Of a stretch of DNA of 64,000 nucleotides, positions 22,015-34,971 are shown piece by piece (position 1 is the first letter of the stretch; each line of letters opens with the position of its first letter). The notes below the pieces were generated by a model, which did no database searches, was not told the DNA's origin, and saw only the letters and a program-made list of their open reading frames with translations. Source of the DNA: Solea solea (lineage: Eukaryota; Chordata; Actinopteri; Pleuronectiformes; Soleidae); the NCBI RefSeq assembly GCF_958295425.1, contig NC_081153.1, positions 2,762,419-2,826,418 of the forward strand. Direction: 5' to 3'. The translations under genes and the position numbers were made by a program.

Positions 22015-23040
22015 GTGAGTAGGCACCGAAACACCGCGCGCTAGTGTGCATAATTTTATACGTTTATTTGAGCTGCAGCTGCTGCTCACATGCAGCCTCT
22101 AAATGATCTACTGCTGCTGAGGTTAAACCTACTGAAACTTATAAATAAAACGAAACAAAAAATCACATTTACTTGGCTACAAAAATGATTGATTGATTAC
22201 AATTAATATCATCATTCATACACCTGCTACAAATACAAACAGATGTGTGGAGGAAGGAGGCTCTCCATCCTTGTTTTGAGGGCTGCTTTTGATTTCTGTC
22301 CATGGGATTGTTTGGGGTGGTAGTGTTGGGGGTTGGTGGTGGTACCAGAATTACTCAGGCAGGTACTGCTCAGCTCTCTCACTTCAAAAAGACTCTGTAT
22401 CAATCACTGCTGTGTAAGATCGACCCTGAGCAACTGTTGAACATGGAGCAGAGAGGTGTCTGTGCTGTGAGAGTCCCAGAGGCAGCAGCAGCATGAAGCC
22501 ACAGAAAGCCTCTTAAACATACATGACTCTGTGTCAGTGTGAGCAAACGCCAGCTTCATGGCTTATGAGTTTTTGTTGTGTGTGTTAAGTATGTGGTTGT
22601 TGGTGTCTGGCAGCACACTGGTCAATTTTCCACTCAAATCCCCCCCCCCCCCCCTCGCTTCCCCCCTCTGTGCCATTATAAATAATAAGCAAGTGGAATA
22701 CATTAGCTCTGTCATGTCCTCATGAAGGCTGCAGTCTGATTGGATTGTGTGACCTTGGGGGAGTTTGCTGCACTGTTGCCAACTCCTCAGTAAGGAAAGT
22801 TGCTATTGGCTCTCCTAAAAATCGCTGGAAGTTGCTAAATGACGTCATCGCCTATGCAAATTATGCAAATGCCTGGTACAGATGGTACAGATAATTTATT
22901 TTTGTGTGACACATTTACATTTACACTCCGCTCTGTAAGCCACGCAAGGAGCAGCCTGGACGCGGAGTGGTGAGGGTCTCCTCTCTGCTTTGACAGCAGG
23001 CTGGGACTGCTGCGGAGCCCCCGCTACTTGAGCACCGTAA
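22015..23040. other. No gene recognised; poly-C at 22640-22656
   Basis: Includes a run of about 17 C at 22640-22656. No coding motif seen. Confidence 0.5.
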
Positions 23041-24090
23041 CTGCAGAGTGATGTCCGCAACAGGAAGTAAAGTCTAACATTTTCCGATCCGCACAAAACT
23101 TGATATGTGAGTCAATAGCCCTTCCCTGAATACGTTAGTTCAAATGTCGCATGGCGTACAAGAAAAGGGCCGGCAAAGTTGGCAAAAACATGTAATTTCT
23201 CGCTACACGCAACGAAACTCTTATAACTTTGTGATGGAAGTTCTGATCTCAACCAAACTTGCGACGATTGATGATGGGCCATTGCTAGAGATGCCTATGC
23301 AAAAACTTTCAAATTTTAAAACATCGCCTCCTGGTGGTGGCAGACAATAAACCAAAAAAAAGTTACTTTACGATTTTGGGAATAACTTTTACAGCGATTA
23401 TCCTTTCAAACCCAAAATTGTGGAAAACACTTTAAACACATGGTAGATGTTGCATGCTGAATATGATGGTGGATCGTTTAATGCTGTTGCCATGACAATG
23501 ATGCAAAGTCGGATTTTTGCGACAAAAAAACAAACTGTCACAACTTTGCGAATCCTGGTCCAATCAAGACTGAACGTGCTAGGATTGATGATAGTCCGGC
23601 CCTGAAGACATCTGCAAGAAAATATTCAATTTCAAAAACAGCGCCCCTTGTAACAGCAGACAGAATTACACTTACAATTTGTGATGCTGCTCTTACAGAG
23701 ATTGTTGTATCCACTTGAAACTTGATATGTGAGACCTCAGACCCATCCTGAACATGTCTGTAAAAGGGCACTTCCCTACAGGAAGTAGAATGTCCGAAAC
23801 AGGAAGTAAAGTCTAACATTTTTCCGATCCGCACAAAACTTGATATGTGAGTCAAGGGTCCTTCCCTGAACACGTTTACGGACACGACTCCAACCCAACA
23901 GGAATTCGGCCATTTTAAACAGGAAGTGCCCTTTAACTGGGCTGTACATTGTCCGATGCGTATGAAACTTGATATGTGAGTCAAGGGACCTTCCCGGAAC
24001 ACGTTTACGGACACGCCTTTCACCCAACAGGAAGTCGGCCATTTTAAACAGGAAACGCTATCTGACTTTGCGCAGGGACACCGCTGAAAA
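23040..24090. repeat. Unclassified repeat E, internally repeated copy
   Basis: The segment AACAGGAAGTAAAGTCTAAC..TCCGATCCGCACAAAACTTG..ATATGTGAGTCA occurs at about 23060-23122 and again at 23800-23860. A related module (GAAACTTGATATGTGAGTCA, then CGTTTACGGACACG, then GGCCATTTTAAACAGGAA) occurs at 23840-23930 and 23965-24055. The block is thus a partial tandem array with about 120-bp modules. Confidence 0.7.
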
Positions 24091-26624
24091 TAACTAGTAC
24101 CGCTAGCGGTGAATGAACGGGAGATGAGCTAGAGGACTCGAGCTCGAACCCGTTCACGGGCCTGTCACTGCTTTAATTACTGACAGCAGAATCATTAGCT
24201 CCCCTAATGCTTCACTGCTACCGTCATAAATAATGCTTCATTAATTAAACTATGTAAAAGAGCAGCTGTGGAGGGGACTTGACTAGACGTGCAGTTAGTG
24301 AGTGAGGCTTAGCTTAGCTCTGGAGGTCATTCTGGGGAATAAATGTAAATACTCTTCTTTACTTAACTGCCATAGCAGACCAGCAGAATGTGAGATTTAG
24401 CCTGATGACAACTATGAACAAGGGTTTGTATATAAAAGTGGAGAATGCAGGATTTAATGCAGCAAATTAAAATGCACATATGTAATTTCTGCTGCTCGAG
24501 GACTCTCTCTCTCTCTCTCTCTCTCTCTCAGTCAAAACAATAGCAAATGACTGAAATATTTTTGATTACAGGAAATAATGAAGGAATGAATGAAATGTGA
24601 TGTCTATACCTCCAAAAAAGCGATTGGCAGAAAAGAAAGATTTGTAATGTATCACAGTGCACGCAGCAACCTGCTCTCTGTAGAGCTGTAAAAGAGTTTC
24701 ATTTTTTATAGTCGTGAACCAAAAAGGCTTATCTGCAGAAAATGGACACGGTGCCCAGAGGCCAGTGTTGGCGGGTGGTGAATGCCTTTCAGTTGCCAGA
24801 GAGTAAACACTGATGAGGTGATACAGGTCTTTCTACCTCAATGTTTAATGTTCAGGATAGCTTCCTCTCATTTTTCCTCTTCTTCTTCCTCTCAGTTTCT
24901 CTTACCTTGAGCTGCAGCTGCTGGATTTGGCCAAGTTTTTGAATTAAATGAATCTCATAATTCTGCTTCCCCAAAAGAAAATGGAACGCCCGTCGATTGA
25001 TCTGAGACTGGCACCGGCTCTGTGTCAAAGCTCCTCCCCCCTACACCTCCCATTATGCTGATGCTTTTAATCCAGAGGTGAACATACTGACCATGCGGTG
25101 GCTTAGTGAGCGTGAAAGCAAACTGTAAAGACATGGGTCACAGTTAAATGACCCTTTGAACTGATTATCGCTGCTTTACTACACCGACATTGTTGCTGAT
25201 ATTGATTTCAGTCTTGAAAAAACAGTGGATTAAGTGCATTTCCCCAAATGTTGCCACACATCTACAGAAGTGTCACATTTAGGGAAGTAGTTTCAGACAG
25301 TCCTCCTGAATAATGCGGGGAATTAATGCTCTAAAACTTGTCACAACTGCCTGACAAGTAAATAACTTTTAATTGACTCAACAGTGTTTCTGTGCACGGA
25401 GCCCAAAACTTCCAAAGACTGTTCTTGAGACATATCAGACTTCATCAGACAACCACACACACACACACACATGCTTGCTGGCTTCTGTTGTGGCTATGAA
25501 TAATTACTGTTCCTCCATAATTCTATAATCGGCATTGGAAGTGCGTGTGGCTGGCTTCTGTGTGGCGGTATCAGAAGTCTGCAGACTCCGGCTCATTTTC
25601 TACTTCTTATTGACTCGAAGGCTGAGATGAAAACCTATTAAAATTAAAAAGTTGATTACATTTCCATTTGGATTTGGCGACGTTGCGAGGAAGAGGTGAA
25701 GAAATAATAATGAAAAGCACCACATTTGTGGGATGTTTCCAACGTGTATGATGTCACACTCCTCGGCTCACACAGTAGGGCTTTGTTTTGTGAGCGTCTT
25801 GAGAGTTAAAAATTCTTATTCTTGCACTTCAGCATTGTGTGTGTGTTTGTGTTTTTGTATCAGAGCTTGGGCGTTTTTTTTGTGAAGCCATTTCTCTCGT
25901 TCGGCCTCGTAACACAAAGCAGAGTGGGAGCGTCGTTAAGGCTGTAGGTCAGTTACTGTTGTCTGGGGTTTATGTAAAGCCCACTCGTTTTGTGGATATC
26001 TAATACTTTGTTTGTTTAGCCATTTGTGTGCTTGCTTGTCCATCAGTGTGTCCTTGAAGGCGATGAAATGTCCACAGATGACACACACACCCATGAACAA
26101 GTTTCTTTGCAACCCTGTTGAACTGTAGGGTTATTTTGTTTGTGTTTAAAATGAACAGAAGCCTCAAGGGAGAACACACGTGGGAGAACACACGTGGCCT
26201 TAGTGAATGCCGATTCATTGTATTCATAAAGTGAGTGCAATTTTTCAAATTGGAAGCGCTTTAATCAGGATACAGTTGGGAGCAAAACTATTTTGGCAAA
26301 TTAATTAGCGTAAAAAGAGCCCTCTTGGCCATCGACTGCACAAAGTCACTGTGTTTTTTTACATTTGTTTGTGACATTAAATCAAGAGCAAATGGACTTG
26401 AGGTTAGAGAAGGAAGGTGTTTCAAGAGATTTTCTTTGATGGGTTTTTTAACCTTCGTGGCCACGTCTGTACTACTATATTTTTTGGCTTTAAAATGCAT
26501 GACTGTTGGTTCTGTTGTGTGTAAATTCAGCCAGTTCTGCATTTCAGTCTGGACGGAGAGAAACAGAGATGGATGAGAACATGGTTAAACTCACATTTCC
26601 TGCCACTAAAGCATTGATCATCAC
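24091..26624. other. No gene recognised
   Basis: Long stretch without detectable coding exons. Microsatellites: (CT)n at 24504-24529 and (CA)n at 25450-25471. A 16-bp unit GGGAGAACACACGTGG is duplicated at about 26168-26195. Conserved non-coding elements cannot be judged from one sequence. Confidence 0.5.
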
Positions 26625-26631
26625 TGCACAA

Positions 26632-26790
26632 TAGCGCTGCACCATTCTGGGGAAAATGGGAATCACAATTTTTTTCACAAATCGAAATATTTATTGCACT
26701 CAATGAACAAAAGATTAGAAACATTCAATTAGGCTGTGAAGTACATGGCTGTGCATAATGGGCTTATTGTTATTATTGTTGTAGTGGCTT
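26632..26790 (+). repeat. Unclassified interspersed repeat B, copy 1
   Basis: GCTGCACCATTCTGGGGAAA, TTTTTTTCACAAAT, TATTGCACTCAA and GGGCTTATTGTTATTATTGT match 48553-48695 in the same order and orientation. Confidence 0.6.
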
Positions 26791-26796
26791 CAGTGA

Positions 26797-26990
26797 CATA
26801 TGGCGTGTTTCCACTAGCTCGACTCGTGAAAGGAAATGTCTAAAGTCTCAATAATCCACAGAGGAGTCTGGTGTATTTAGCGACAGCACTGCTGAGCGCC
26901 TGCAATTGAGCCGAATGCAAACCGGGTGGTCGTGGGAATCTCGTCAATACCACCTGCGTTTTCGTCACCATCCATTTTGGTGTTTATTTC
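26797..26990 (-). repeat. Unclassified repeat C, partial minus-strand copy
   Basis: CGTGTTTCCACTAGC, GTCTAAAGTCTCAATAAT and GAGGAGTCTGGTGTATTTAG are the reverse complement of parts of 62820-63145. Other copies are at 36830-37070 and 62580-63150. Confidence 0.6.
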
Positions 26991-29003
26991 TCCTTAGCCC
27001 ACACTTTGTCCGATGTTCTGTGACGCACTCACTCAGCTGCTCGTAAACTCTCAACTACAGACGGACTCCACTGAATCGCGCGATGTAAAGGCTTCGTATG
27101 TTGAGAGAGAAGAAAACTCAGAGATGCAGCTCATGAAATATAATGCAGAAGAATCGTTGTCATTCAGAAATGAGATCACGTGTAGTTTTTTGTGCAGCAC
27201 TACTGCACAACATTTCATAATGGATAAAACCTTCTTGCTTCAAGGCGACATAGAATGCTTGTATCACACATATATGTTAGTGATGGAGGTCTACTTACAT
27301 ATATTAACTTGTTTTCATGGTTAAAAACCTCCTAATCGCTGCAAACGAGCTGATCAAAATATCTCCTTACTGACGCTCTCGTCAGCCGCGCTGTTTCAGA
27401 CCAAAACCACACCCCCAGAACGTGGACTGTGTTGTGATTAGCCAGCCAACGAGAGCTTTCCTACTGTCCTACTGTGATTGGTCAGGTACCTGGAAGTGAC
27501 GTAATTGGTAGGCCAGCTCTCAGATACACAGCTCCCCCTCTGGCACGGTGGATGCTCTGCATCTCAGCAGCTACAGCAAGAGTAGTTCTTCTTCTTCTGC
27601 GGTTGAATGTACGCAACCGGATGTGCCCGGACTAGTGCCCGCACCGGGAGGCGCTACGGTGGTGAGAGGAGTGGTGAGGTTTCCTGATGACATCATCAGC
27701 ATAGGGAAGTGCCGATCCGCTTCGCAGAGCCCAGGAAAACAATACAACACTATTTTCTCAGCAGTGGCTGAACTGTTTGTTCTGAAACTTTAGGGTTTCA
27801 TAAACGAGGTAATGACGCAGATACACACACAAATGCAGCGTTAATTCGAGCTTCCAGTCTATGTGGCCTTTCATTCTCATGTCAGCCATCTTATTCTCTT
27901 TTGCTGCTTCCACGCGAGGAACATCACAAAACTCCCATCCCTTAAATAATCCAGTGTTAATCTATTAACGCTTCTGTGAACCTACTATTAAACAAGAAGA
28001 CTCGATTAGTTGAGAATATCCGTGAGCACCAACAACTAGTCTGATTATACTGTAGACTACAAATATTGTGTAGTTTTTTGCCGTACCATAGTGATCAAGA
28101 AAATAAATGCAGGTATTTTCATTCTTCTTTTGGATGATTTATGTGAAGGGGGGACGTTGTCCATCGATTAAGAGAAATCTCTGCTCTCATGTGACCCTTC
28201 ACCCCGTCCACATCACTTTGACACTCTGAGTTCAGCCTCTTGTATAATTAAGATGAACTGGATGTTATTTTTAGGTGGGGACGAGGGCGGTGTCTGTCTC
28301 GCCACCTGACAGACAGCCCCAGAAACCTTGCAAACATGCAAATGAGTTCTCATAACCACGGAGCTGGAAGATTCCCACTCACACAATACAGCCTAACAAT
28401 CTACCACTTATGTACAGATTATTTTAAAATAATCACATATTCTGAAGGACACGCTGCGCAATCATGCAAAAACTGAAAGAGTGAGGCGGCTTGATTTACG
28501 CACAGCGTTGTAGCAATCTTCAATTACAGTGCAGTGAGATTTTGAGACGCTGCTGCCTTTAAACGTGCTTTTCATCTATTTGGCAAAAGGTTAAGAACAG
28601 GTTACTGTCTCTGTACGAATGTTATCACTTTGTTTATTGTCAAATCTTAATTAAAAGAATAGGTTTTTGGACACTCATCACTCAAATGGAAATAAACTTC
28701 ACTGGTCTACTGGTGCGTCAGGTTTCACACCTGTCTTCTTCTCACAATACCAAGCTGGTCCCTGTGTGTGTGCGTGTGTGTTGTTTTTCATATCTGAGAC
28801 AGACTGAGATTCTGTGGTTTGTTCTCTTAAATTCTCCTGCTTGTTTTTAGTGATTGTGGCGAGAGAGACAGATGATCATTGTAAATAAGGACTCAGCTTT
28901 ATTTATGACGACAGTCAGGTTTAAACACAGTCATGATTTCCTCTGTTCAAGAGGATTTTAAACTTAATTTAACATGCGCACATTTGCATGACTGTAATCC
29001 CAA
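26991..29003. other. No gene recognised
   Basis: No motif-bearing open frame and no repeat matched. The GC-rich spot near 27600-27690 (ORF 27548-27793) has no recognisable domain. Confidence 0.45.
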
Positions 29004-29115
29004 CAGTTTCTGAAAGCTGAGAAGTTGCACGTCAAAGCCAGCATGTGGTTGTTGTGGTTATTTCCTGTGTGCTGTTGGAAGCCGGTGAATCAGCTTTCTC
29101 GGCTTTGGAAAGAAA
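29004..29115 (+). repeat. Unclassified interspersed repeat A, copy 2
   Basis: GTTTCTGAAAGCTGAGAAGT, GTTGTGGTTATTTCC and GGAAGCCGGTGAATCAGC align with 637-745 and, in reverse, with 61200-61290. Confidence 0.6.
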
Positions 29116-29378
29116 AAAAAATTGTGATGCATGCTTAGATAAATAAACTTGAAATGTTTGTAGCGCCCAGTACGGAGCTACATTGTGCCACATCCACTAC
29201 TGAGACAGGAGTTTTTGGGGGCATGTTTAGCCACCTCAAATTAGCAATTACAACCTGGTCCATGTTTTACCAGGCCCGGGCAAAGATTGAAATGCACCTG
29301 GAAATAAACAAACACAGTCCAAGTCATCAACTTAAAGGATAATATTCACCTTTGTCTGCAGTTATATCAGTGATATTA

Positions 29379-29650
29379 TCAATTCAATTCAATTCAATTC
29401 AATTTTATTTGTATAGCGCCAAATCATAACATACATTATCTCAAGGCACTGTACATAGACAACATCAAGGAGAGCAGAGAACCCCAACAGTTCACACAAT
29501 GAGCAAACACTAGGCATCAGTGAAGAGAAAAAACTCCCTCTTAACAGGAAAAAATCTCTGACAGAACCAGGCTCAGAGATGTGCGGTCATCTGTCTCGAC
29601 CGGTTGGGGTGAAAGGAAAAATGGGGGACAGCGGAGAGGTGGGGGACAGA
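29379..29650 (-). mobile_element. 5'-truncated L2-like LINE, 3' UTR only, minus strand
   Basis: Starts with (AATTC)n and TTTTATTTGTATAGCGCCAA, then ATTATCTCAAGGCACTGTAC and CCAGGCTCAGAGATGTGCGG. This is the reverse complement of the UTR and tail of the LINE ending at 5178. Only about 270 bp were inserted. Confidence 0.88.
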
Positions 29651-30294
29651 TTATCATAGCTACATCCTCCCCAGACACTTTCACACAGCAACCTACACAT
29701 TTAAAGAAACTTAGTGAGAGTGCTTCAAGACTCAGTGTTTCATAATAATCAATTACAGTGGAAGTAAGCTGAATGAAAAGTGGCAGTCACATGAGGCTTT
29801 TCCTATTATTCTCACTTTACTCTATTCTTACTTTTACTCTACTATAAAAAATACATTTCTTTTTTCCCCCATTTAAACAAGACCTGAGGGTGAGTAGCTG
29901 TTTCAAGATGTATTACAATAACTGTGACAATTAATATTTTGACAGTGATGGAATCAGGTGCCAGGGCTGACTCACAGAACTCAGGGACATTTTGTGTTTT
30001 GGATTACAGTACATGTAGAGCATGTACGTCTCTGTCTGGATCTTCTGCAGGTTTTCTTCTCCCTGAACTGTGGCCAGTTCACACTGGAAACCTTAAAAAC
30101 CTTGTTCAACTAAGATTTATACAGCCAAGACACACATCAGACTATCTGAGGGAATGACTGCATATGTCCTCTCTCTCTCTCTGAACGGTCCTTTGACTGG
30201 TCATAAGGTATCAGTCATATTTTTGACCTGCAGTATACATATAGGGCTTTTTGTGGCACTGTAAATGTGGACAGCGCTCGCCCAAAGTCATTGG
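29651..30294. other. No gene recognised
   Basis: No coding motif or repeat match seen. Confidence 0.45.
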
Positions 30295-31075
30295 ACGTGA
30301 CAAGACGGATCAGAGAGGACTCAGACGCAGAGGCCTTTTAATTGTCTTTATTGGCACTCTTAAACAAAACACAAGGCAGATTCTCTTTACTGAGGGAAAA
30401 ACAAAGCGTGGCTATGAAAAACTATAACCAATGGAGAGCGCAACGCTCTTCAGAAGAACGTTGCAGAACTATAAACGCGGAACAAAAAATCACTCCGAAG
30501 AGGAAACAAACTCAGACTATGGTTATCATGTAAAACAGAAAACTCTCCAAACGGAGGAAAACACGGCTCTAAACACTTCAAATGAAGACTAACTCTAAGG
30601 CACAATCCTATTGATTGGCGATCTGACAAAGAACGAGGTCAAAAATAAGGCGCAATCTAAATGATTGGATCTAATCAATCTGTCTAATAAAAGGTAAATC
30701 ACAATCCTAGTGATTGGAGTTCCTAAAAGTCTGTGAAAATGAACAAACAGAAAATCTCTCCCAAGGAGGAAAACAAAAGGGGCTATTCATCTTAACTAAG
30801 GTATTAGCTAACAGGCTATGCTAAGAAAACTTACTAAAGAAAGCGTCGCTCACAAAGAGGATCAAAAACTTGTGGCATCTGTGGCTGTGACGAGGAGCTC
30901 GGGTGATCAGGCATGGGCGAAAACACACTGGCACTGAAACAGGGGAACAGGGAGTTTTTAAAGTCCACATGGCTTAATTGTCAACAGGTGTGTGTAATCA
31001 GGGCCGGCAGGCCGGCAGAGGAGGGGGCGGGGCAAACTGCCGGAGTGACAGGACGGCGTCTTGTCATCGAGTGGA
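30295..31075. repeat. Probable unclassified retroelement remnant
   Basis: Begins GACGTGACAAGACGGATCAG with TTTATTGGCACTCTTAAACA. It has internal repeats of (C)ACAATC..TGATTGG (30603, 30650, 30706) and ends with the GC-rich GGGGGCGGGGCAAACTGCCG. This layout, a TTTATT start, A-rich middle and GGGGCGGGGC end, is one I associate with an abundant unclassified teleost repeat. No coding part or terminal repeat was identified. Confidence 0.35.
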
Positions 31076-32157
31076 TGAATTGATTTGGCAGCGGAAGGAA
31101 GGGTGTACGTTAACAACAGTGGACAGCGCTAGTGGTGTAAACACACAAATCCCTGTGAGGAATGAAATATATAATAAATATAAAAATACAAACAAAATAC
31201 TCTCTACCCGCACCCGGTGCGCAACCGGTGCTCAGCGCAACTGGCGGCCGGTGCGCGACTGGTGCTCGCCACCCGCCGGCTTCTAGTTTTCACCGAAATG
31301 CAGGTCTTTTCTCTTGCAGCCATATCAGTTTGAAAACTACATTCGATCATTGTCGTTCTCAGTTTACTCTGCAGAGCAAGAGCCAGTTAGCGTAACTGTT
31401 AGCAAAGATGGCGGACACAGTGTTTACATTCTGGGAATGAAGTCTCGTGAGTGGGTGAGTCTCAAAAGTGCTGAACTGGCATTGTAGGTGAAAATCGGTG
31501 AAGTATTCCTTTAACTGTCACCTCTTTATGACCCCGAGGGTTGCAACGTTTGTAACTTCTGCTCGGACTACTTGATGATGACGTGCTATAATAAAAACAC
31601 TGTAACCACTCGTCTTCTGGAAGAATATTCACTATATCGCTGTCTTTGCAAACAACCAAACAATGCTTCAGCGATTCACTTGACAGTCGAGCTTTATTTC
31701 CTTGTCAGACATCGAAATACAAAGGACTCGTCTTCAGCAGGACACATTGGTCCTCACTTAAGCTCTAAATCTTTCAAGACAAGTGACGTCAGAGCCCATA
31801 TTTATGGAATTGAAGAAGCAACAATGCAATGATGGGACTGACGGCACGGACGCGAGACGCAGCTTGTTGAGGAAACACACGTCAACACTAAAAAACAGTG
31901 TTTTCATCCATCACAATCTCTCTAATGTCCAAGTCGACCTCAAGCCAAACAGGAACGATACAGAATTACAGATTTTGTTGATCCTTCATATTATACGGAA
32001 ATACCACAACATGATTAAATCAATATTATTAAATAAAGCTGTGTGATATGTACTACAATATTTGCATCTGTGTAGTTCCTGTTTTAAACAGAGAGGATCT
32101 CTGACCAAAAAACACAGAGGAGGTACACATTTTATGTGAGATTGCCACACACCAGCA
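31076..32157. other. No gene recognised
   Basis: A GC-rich patch with repeated CGGTGCGC / CTGGTGCTC words lies at 31205-31280. No supported gene. Confidence 0.45.
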
Positions 32158-32158
32158 C

Positions 32159-32216
<58 letters not shown>

Positions 32217-32218
32217 GT
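32158..32218. repeat. (TA)n microsatellite
   Basis: Alternating TA with ATAC interruptions. Confidence 0.9.
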
Positions 32219-32350
32219 TCCGGTGTAAAGCAGAATAAAGTGTACGCTTTTTATATATAAGAAGAATTGCTGAAGCCTGTAGAGCCGTATGAAATGTCAT
32301 GTGAGTGGAAAGCGACACAGGAAAGGGCAGAAAGCTGTTCTTCAAACATG

Positions 32351-32387
<37 letters not shown>
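32351..32387. repeat. (GA)n microsatellite
   Basis: About 18 GA units. Confidence 0.9.
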
Positions 32388-32388
<1 letters not shown>

Positions 32389-32559
32389 ATCCTCAGAGAG
32401 TTCCTGCTGGAGGAACCTTCTCAGCCCTGGCAAAAATCTTTGAAGCACCCCCGACTGACTGAGCACCTCCACTTATTTAGAGCACGCTGAAGAATACCTT
32501 TGTGCTCTCTCTGTGTTATGTGCTCCATGATTGTAGGGGCCACGGCAAAAAAAATTTTT

Positions 32560-32588
32560 TATATAAATATATATATATATATGTATAC

Positions 32589-32641
<53 letters not shown>

Positions 32642-32670
32642 TTTAAAAAATATATGTATATGTATATACT
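32560..32670. repeat. (TA)n microsatellite with TGTATA variants
   Basis: Alternating TA interrupted by TGTATACATATATATGTATA-type palindromic words. Confidence 0.9.
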
Positions 32671-33352
32671 GAGTTTTTAGAGGACACGATGTTAAAAAGA
32701 AAAGTAAACACATACCATAACAAACCAGAACAATTTATGAGACCACTGTTAAGAATTCTTCCAAGTCTTTTTTCCAAGACATTTTTGCCGTCTCTTTTCC
32801 CTCCTTTATGTTCCAAATCCTTAACGGTTAATACACCAGAATATAGAAGCTCTTTATCCAGAAATTATATTTTTAATAATAATAATTATTATCCATGAAT
32901 TTCCAAATTTACTGTTTTACAGAAGAAAAAAAAGGAAGCAGCAAACATTATAATCTCTTGGTTATTTCTCGACTCCTCATCCTTACATGTACATACCTTT
33001 TCTTTTAATTTTATTTCATCCTATTTTTATATTCTTATCCTATTCTATTTTTATTCTATGTGTACATTGTGTGTCTCACTGCTGCTGATCTCCCAGTTTG
33101 GCATTAATAAAGTACTCAAATTATTAAATTTGTATAAAAAGGTGAATTCAGTCATTCAGGTGGTCTACTGAATGTGTTAAGCACTATAAACATATATATA
33201 TGTTATAGCCCTAGCCAATCAATTTGCATTATGCAAATATTCCAGCATAGGTTTCACAGCCAATGGAATCAACATTTGTTTAAACAAATTTACGTATCAA
33301 CATGTTGCTCCAGGCCCTAAAAATACCCGTCATTCAGATTATTCACCCTGCA
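32671..33352. other. No gene recognised
   Basis: AT-rich with (TTCTA)-like words near 33005-33060. The last five bases (33348-33352) are a target duplication of the following LTR. Confidence 0.45.
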
Positions 33353-33792
33353 TGTAGAACTTTCTAGCAGGCAAAGCTATTTATCTTTCATTCTATTTAT
33401 CTGTTCATTGGTATCAAAGCACCGTTGCCTTTAAAGTGCCTTTAAGGTGCATTGTCAAAGCCATGTTTTGTTATATATTAATCTTCGTATGTGGCTTTGT
33501 AAATCTATCTATCATCAGAACCTGTACGACTTGTCGGTTTTACAACCTGACTAACTTCTAACTAACTTTAGTTAGTAGCTAACTAACTGACTAACTTCTA
33601 ACTACTAACTGTCTAACTTACTAACGGACTGCCGTCTAACTACTAACTGACTGCTGTCTAACTGCTGTTTAACTGTGTATGTGGAATAAACCTTCAGAAA
33701 GACAGTCGAGTTGTACCCGCCGTACTTGTTCTGGTTACCCTTTCCAGAAGGGAGCATTGAGCTGAAAGGATCAGCCAGTAGAAATCTGGACA
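33353..33792 (+). mobile_element. Solo LTR of a BEL/Pao element
   Basis: 440 bp from TGTAGAACTTTCTAGCAGG to AGAAATCTGGACA, matching in sense the LTRs of the complete element at 53618-61175 (there on the minus strand). It is flanked by perfect 5-bp duplications CTGCA (33348-33352 and 33793-33797), so it is a bona fide insertion whose internal part was lost by LTR-LTR recombination. It has the TATATA box, AATAAA signal (near 33686) and a longer, scrambled CTAACTAACT tandem block. Confidence 0.95.
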
Positions 33793-34963
33793 CTGCAACA
33801 ATGATTTCACAGCATACTGCTGCTATGTAGAGGGGAAAGCTGCAGGTGATACAGGTGGACGTCCCGGTGGTGTCCTGAATTATAGACTACCTTGCAAACA
33901 GGCTGTGGTTCGTGTAAGTCCAGGAGCCACCTGGAGGCGCTGTCCTGTCATCTCTCATTTGTCTTCTCATCTCCAGTTTGAGCTCTGAGCCCCAAATAAA
34001 AGTCTAAAGAAACTCATTACAGGATTTACAGCGTATGACAACAAGGATGACTTTAGGTGGAGTCTGTATGAGTTCGTATTAGTCATCGCGATTCTAAAGT
34101 GTCAAAAACACAGTTTAAAACAACCCGGTGGGTTAGTGGGCTATTAAATGGTTGAGTGAACTCCTAGTGTGCTGTCAGATTTGTGTCCGTGGAGACACCA
34201 CCACTCCTGATAAATGTGGATGTGTTTGAGGAAGGAGTCACTAACATTGTTACCACATGACTCGACTGAGGGTTGTGCACTGGTGGAATAAAACAGGACT
34301 GAAAACCGTGTGTTCATGCTCATGCAAATCGATATAATGTGATTGCTTTCATAAATATGAAAGGTGTCCAACAGAGTTGCTCGTAGTGCACCACACAGAC
34401 CCAGAGTAGCAGAGGAAAGTGCATCTAAATTGTAAAGAAATAGACTTGGGAGTAAAACAGAAATCAGTTTTTAATGCTGAGTAAAAAGAGAAGGAAGCAG
34501 AAAGTAAATCCATCATCTCTCACTCCTTCTGTTCACAGAGGATTATTGATTTTTTTTCTCAGCTCAGAAAAAATTGTCACACGGTTAAAATTGAGTTGGA
34601 AATGTAACATTTTATTTCTATTGACGCCTTTATTTTCATGTCATTTGATGCTTTGATCTGTGTATGAAGGTCCTGCTGAATGGGATGTGTTAATGCAGAT
34701 GTAATCACTGACTCAGACAGATCCCACCACTTTAAGCCTTGTTTAGTTTGCATGACGACACTGCAGCGCACACACACACCTCCACAGGTGCTACGTCAGT
34801 ATGCAACGCGTGTCAGTATTGTTCAACTCAAAAGGTGGTGTACAAGGAAGTTGTAGTGAAGTGTTCTCCTACAGCACAGTTTCTTAGTCCTGGTCCTGTC
34901 ACCCACTGATCACCCTGCATGTTTGAAGTAATTTTCACACCTAATAAAAGCACACAGGTGAAC
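33793..34963. other. No gene recognised
   Basis: No motif or repeat match seen. Confidence 0.45.
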
Positions 34964-34971
34964 GTTACTAC

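Noticed and set aside
31986..32390. 134-residue minus-strand open frame
   Set aside because: Runs through (GA)n and (TA)n microsatellites.
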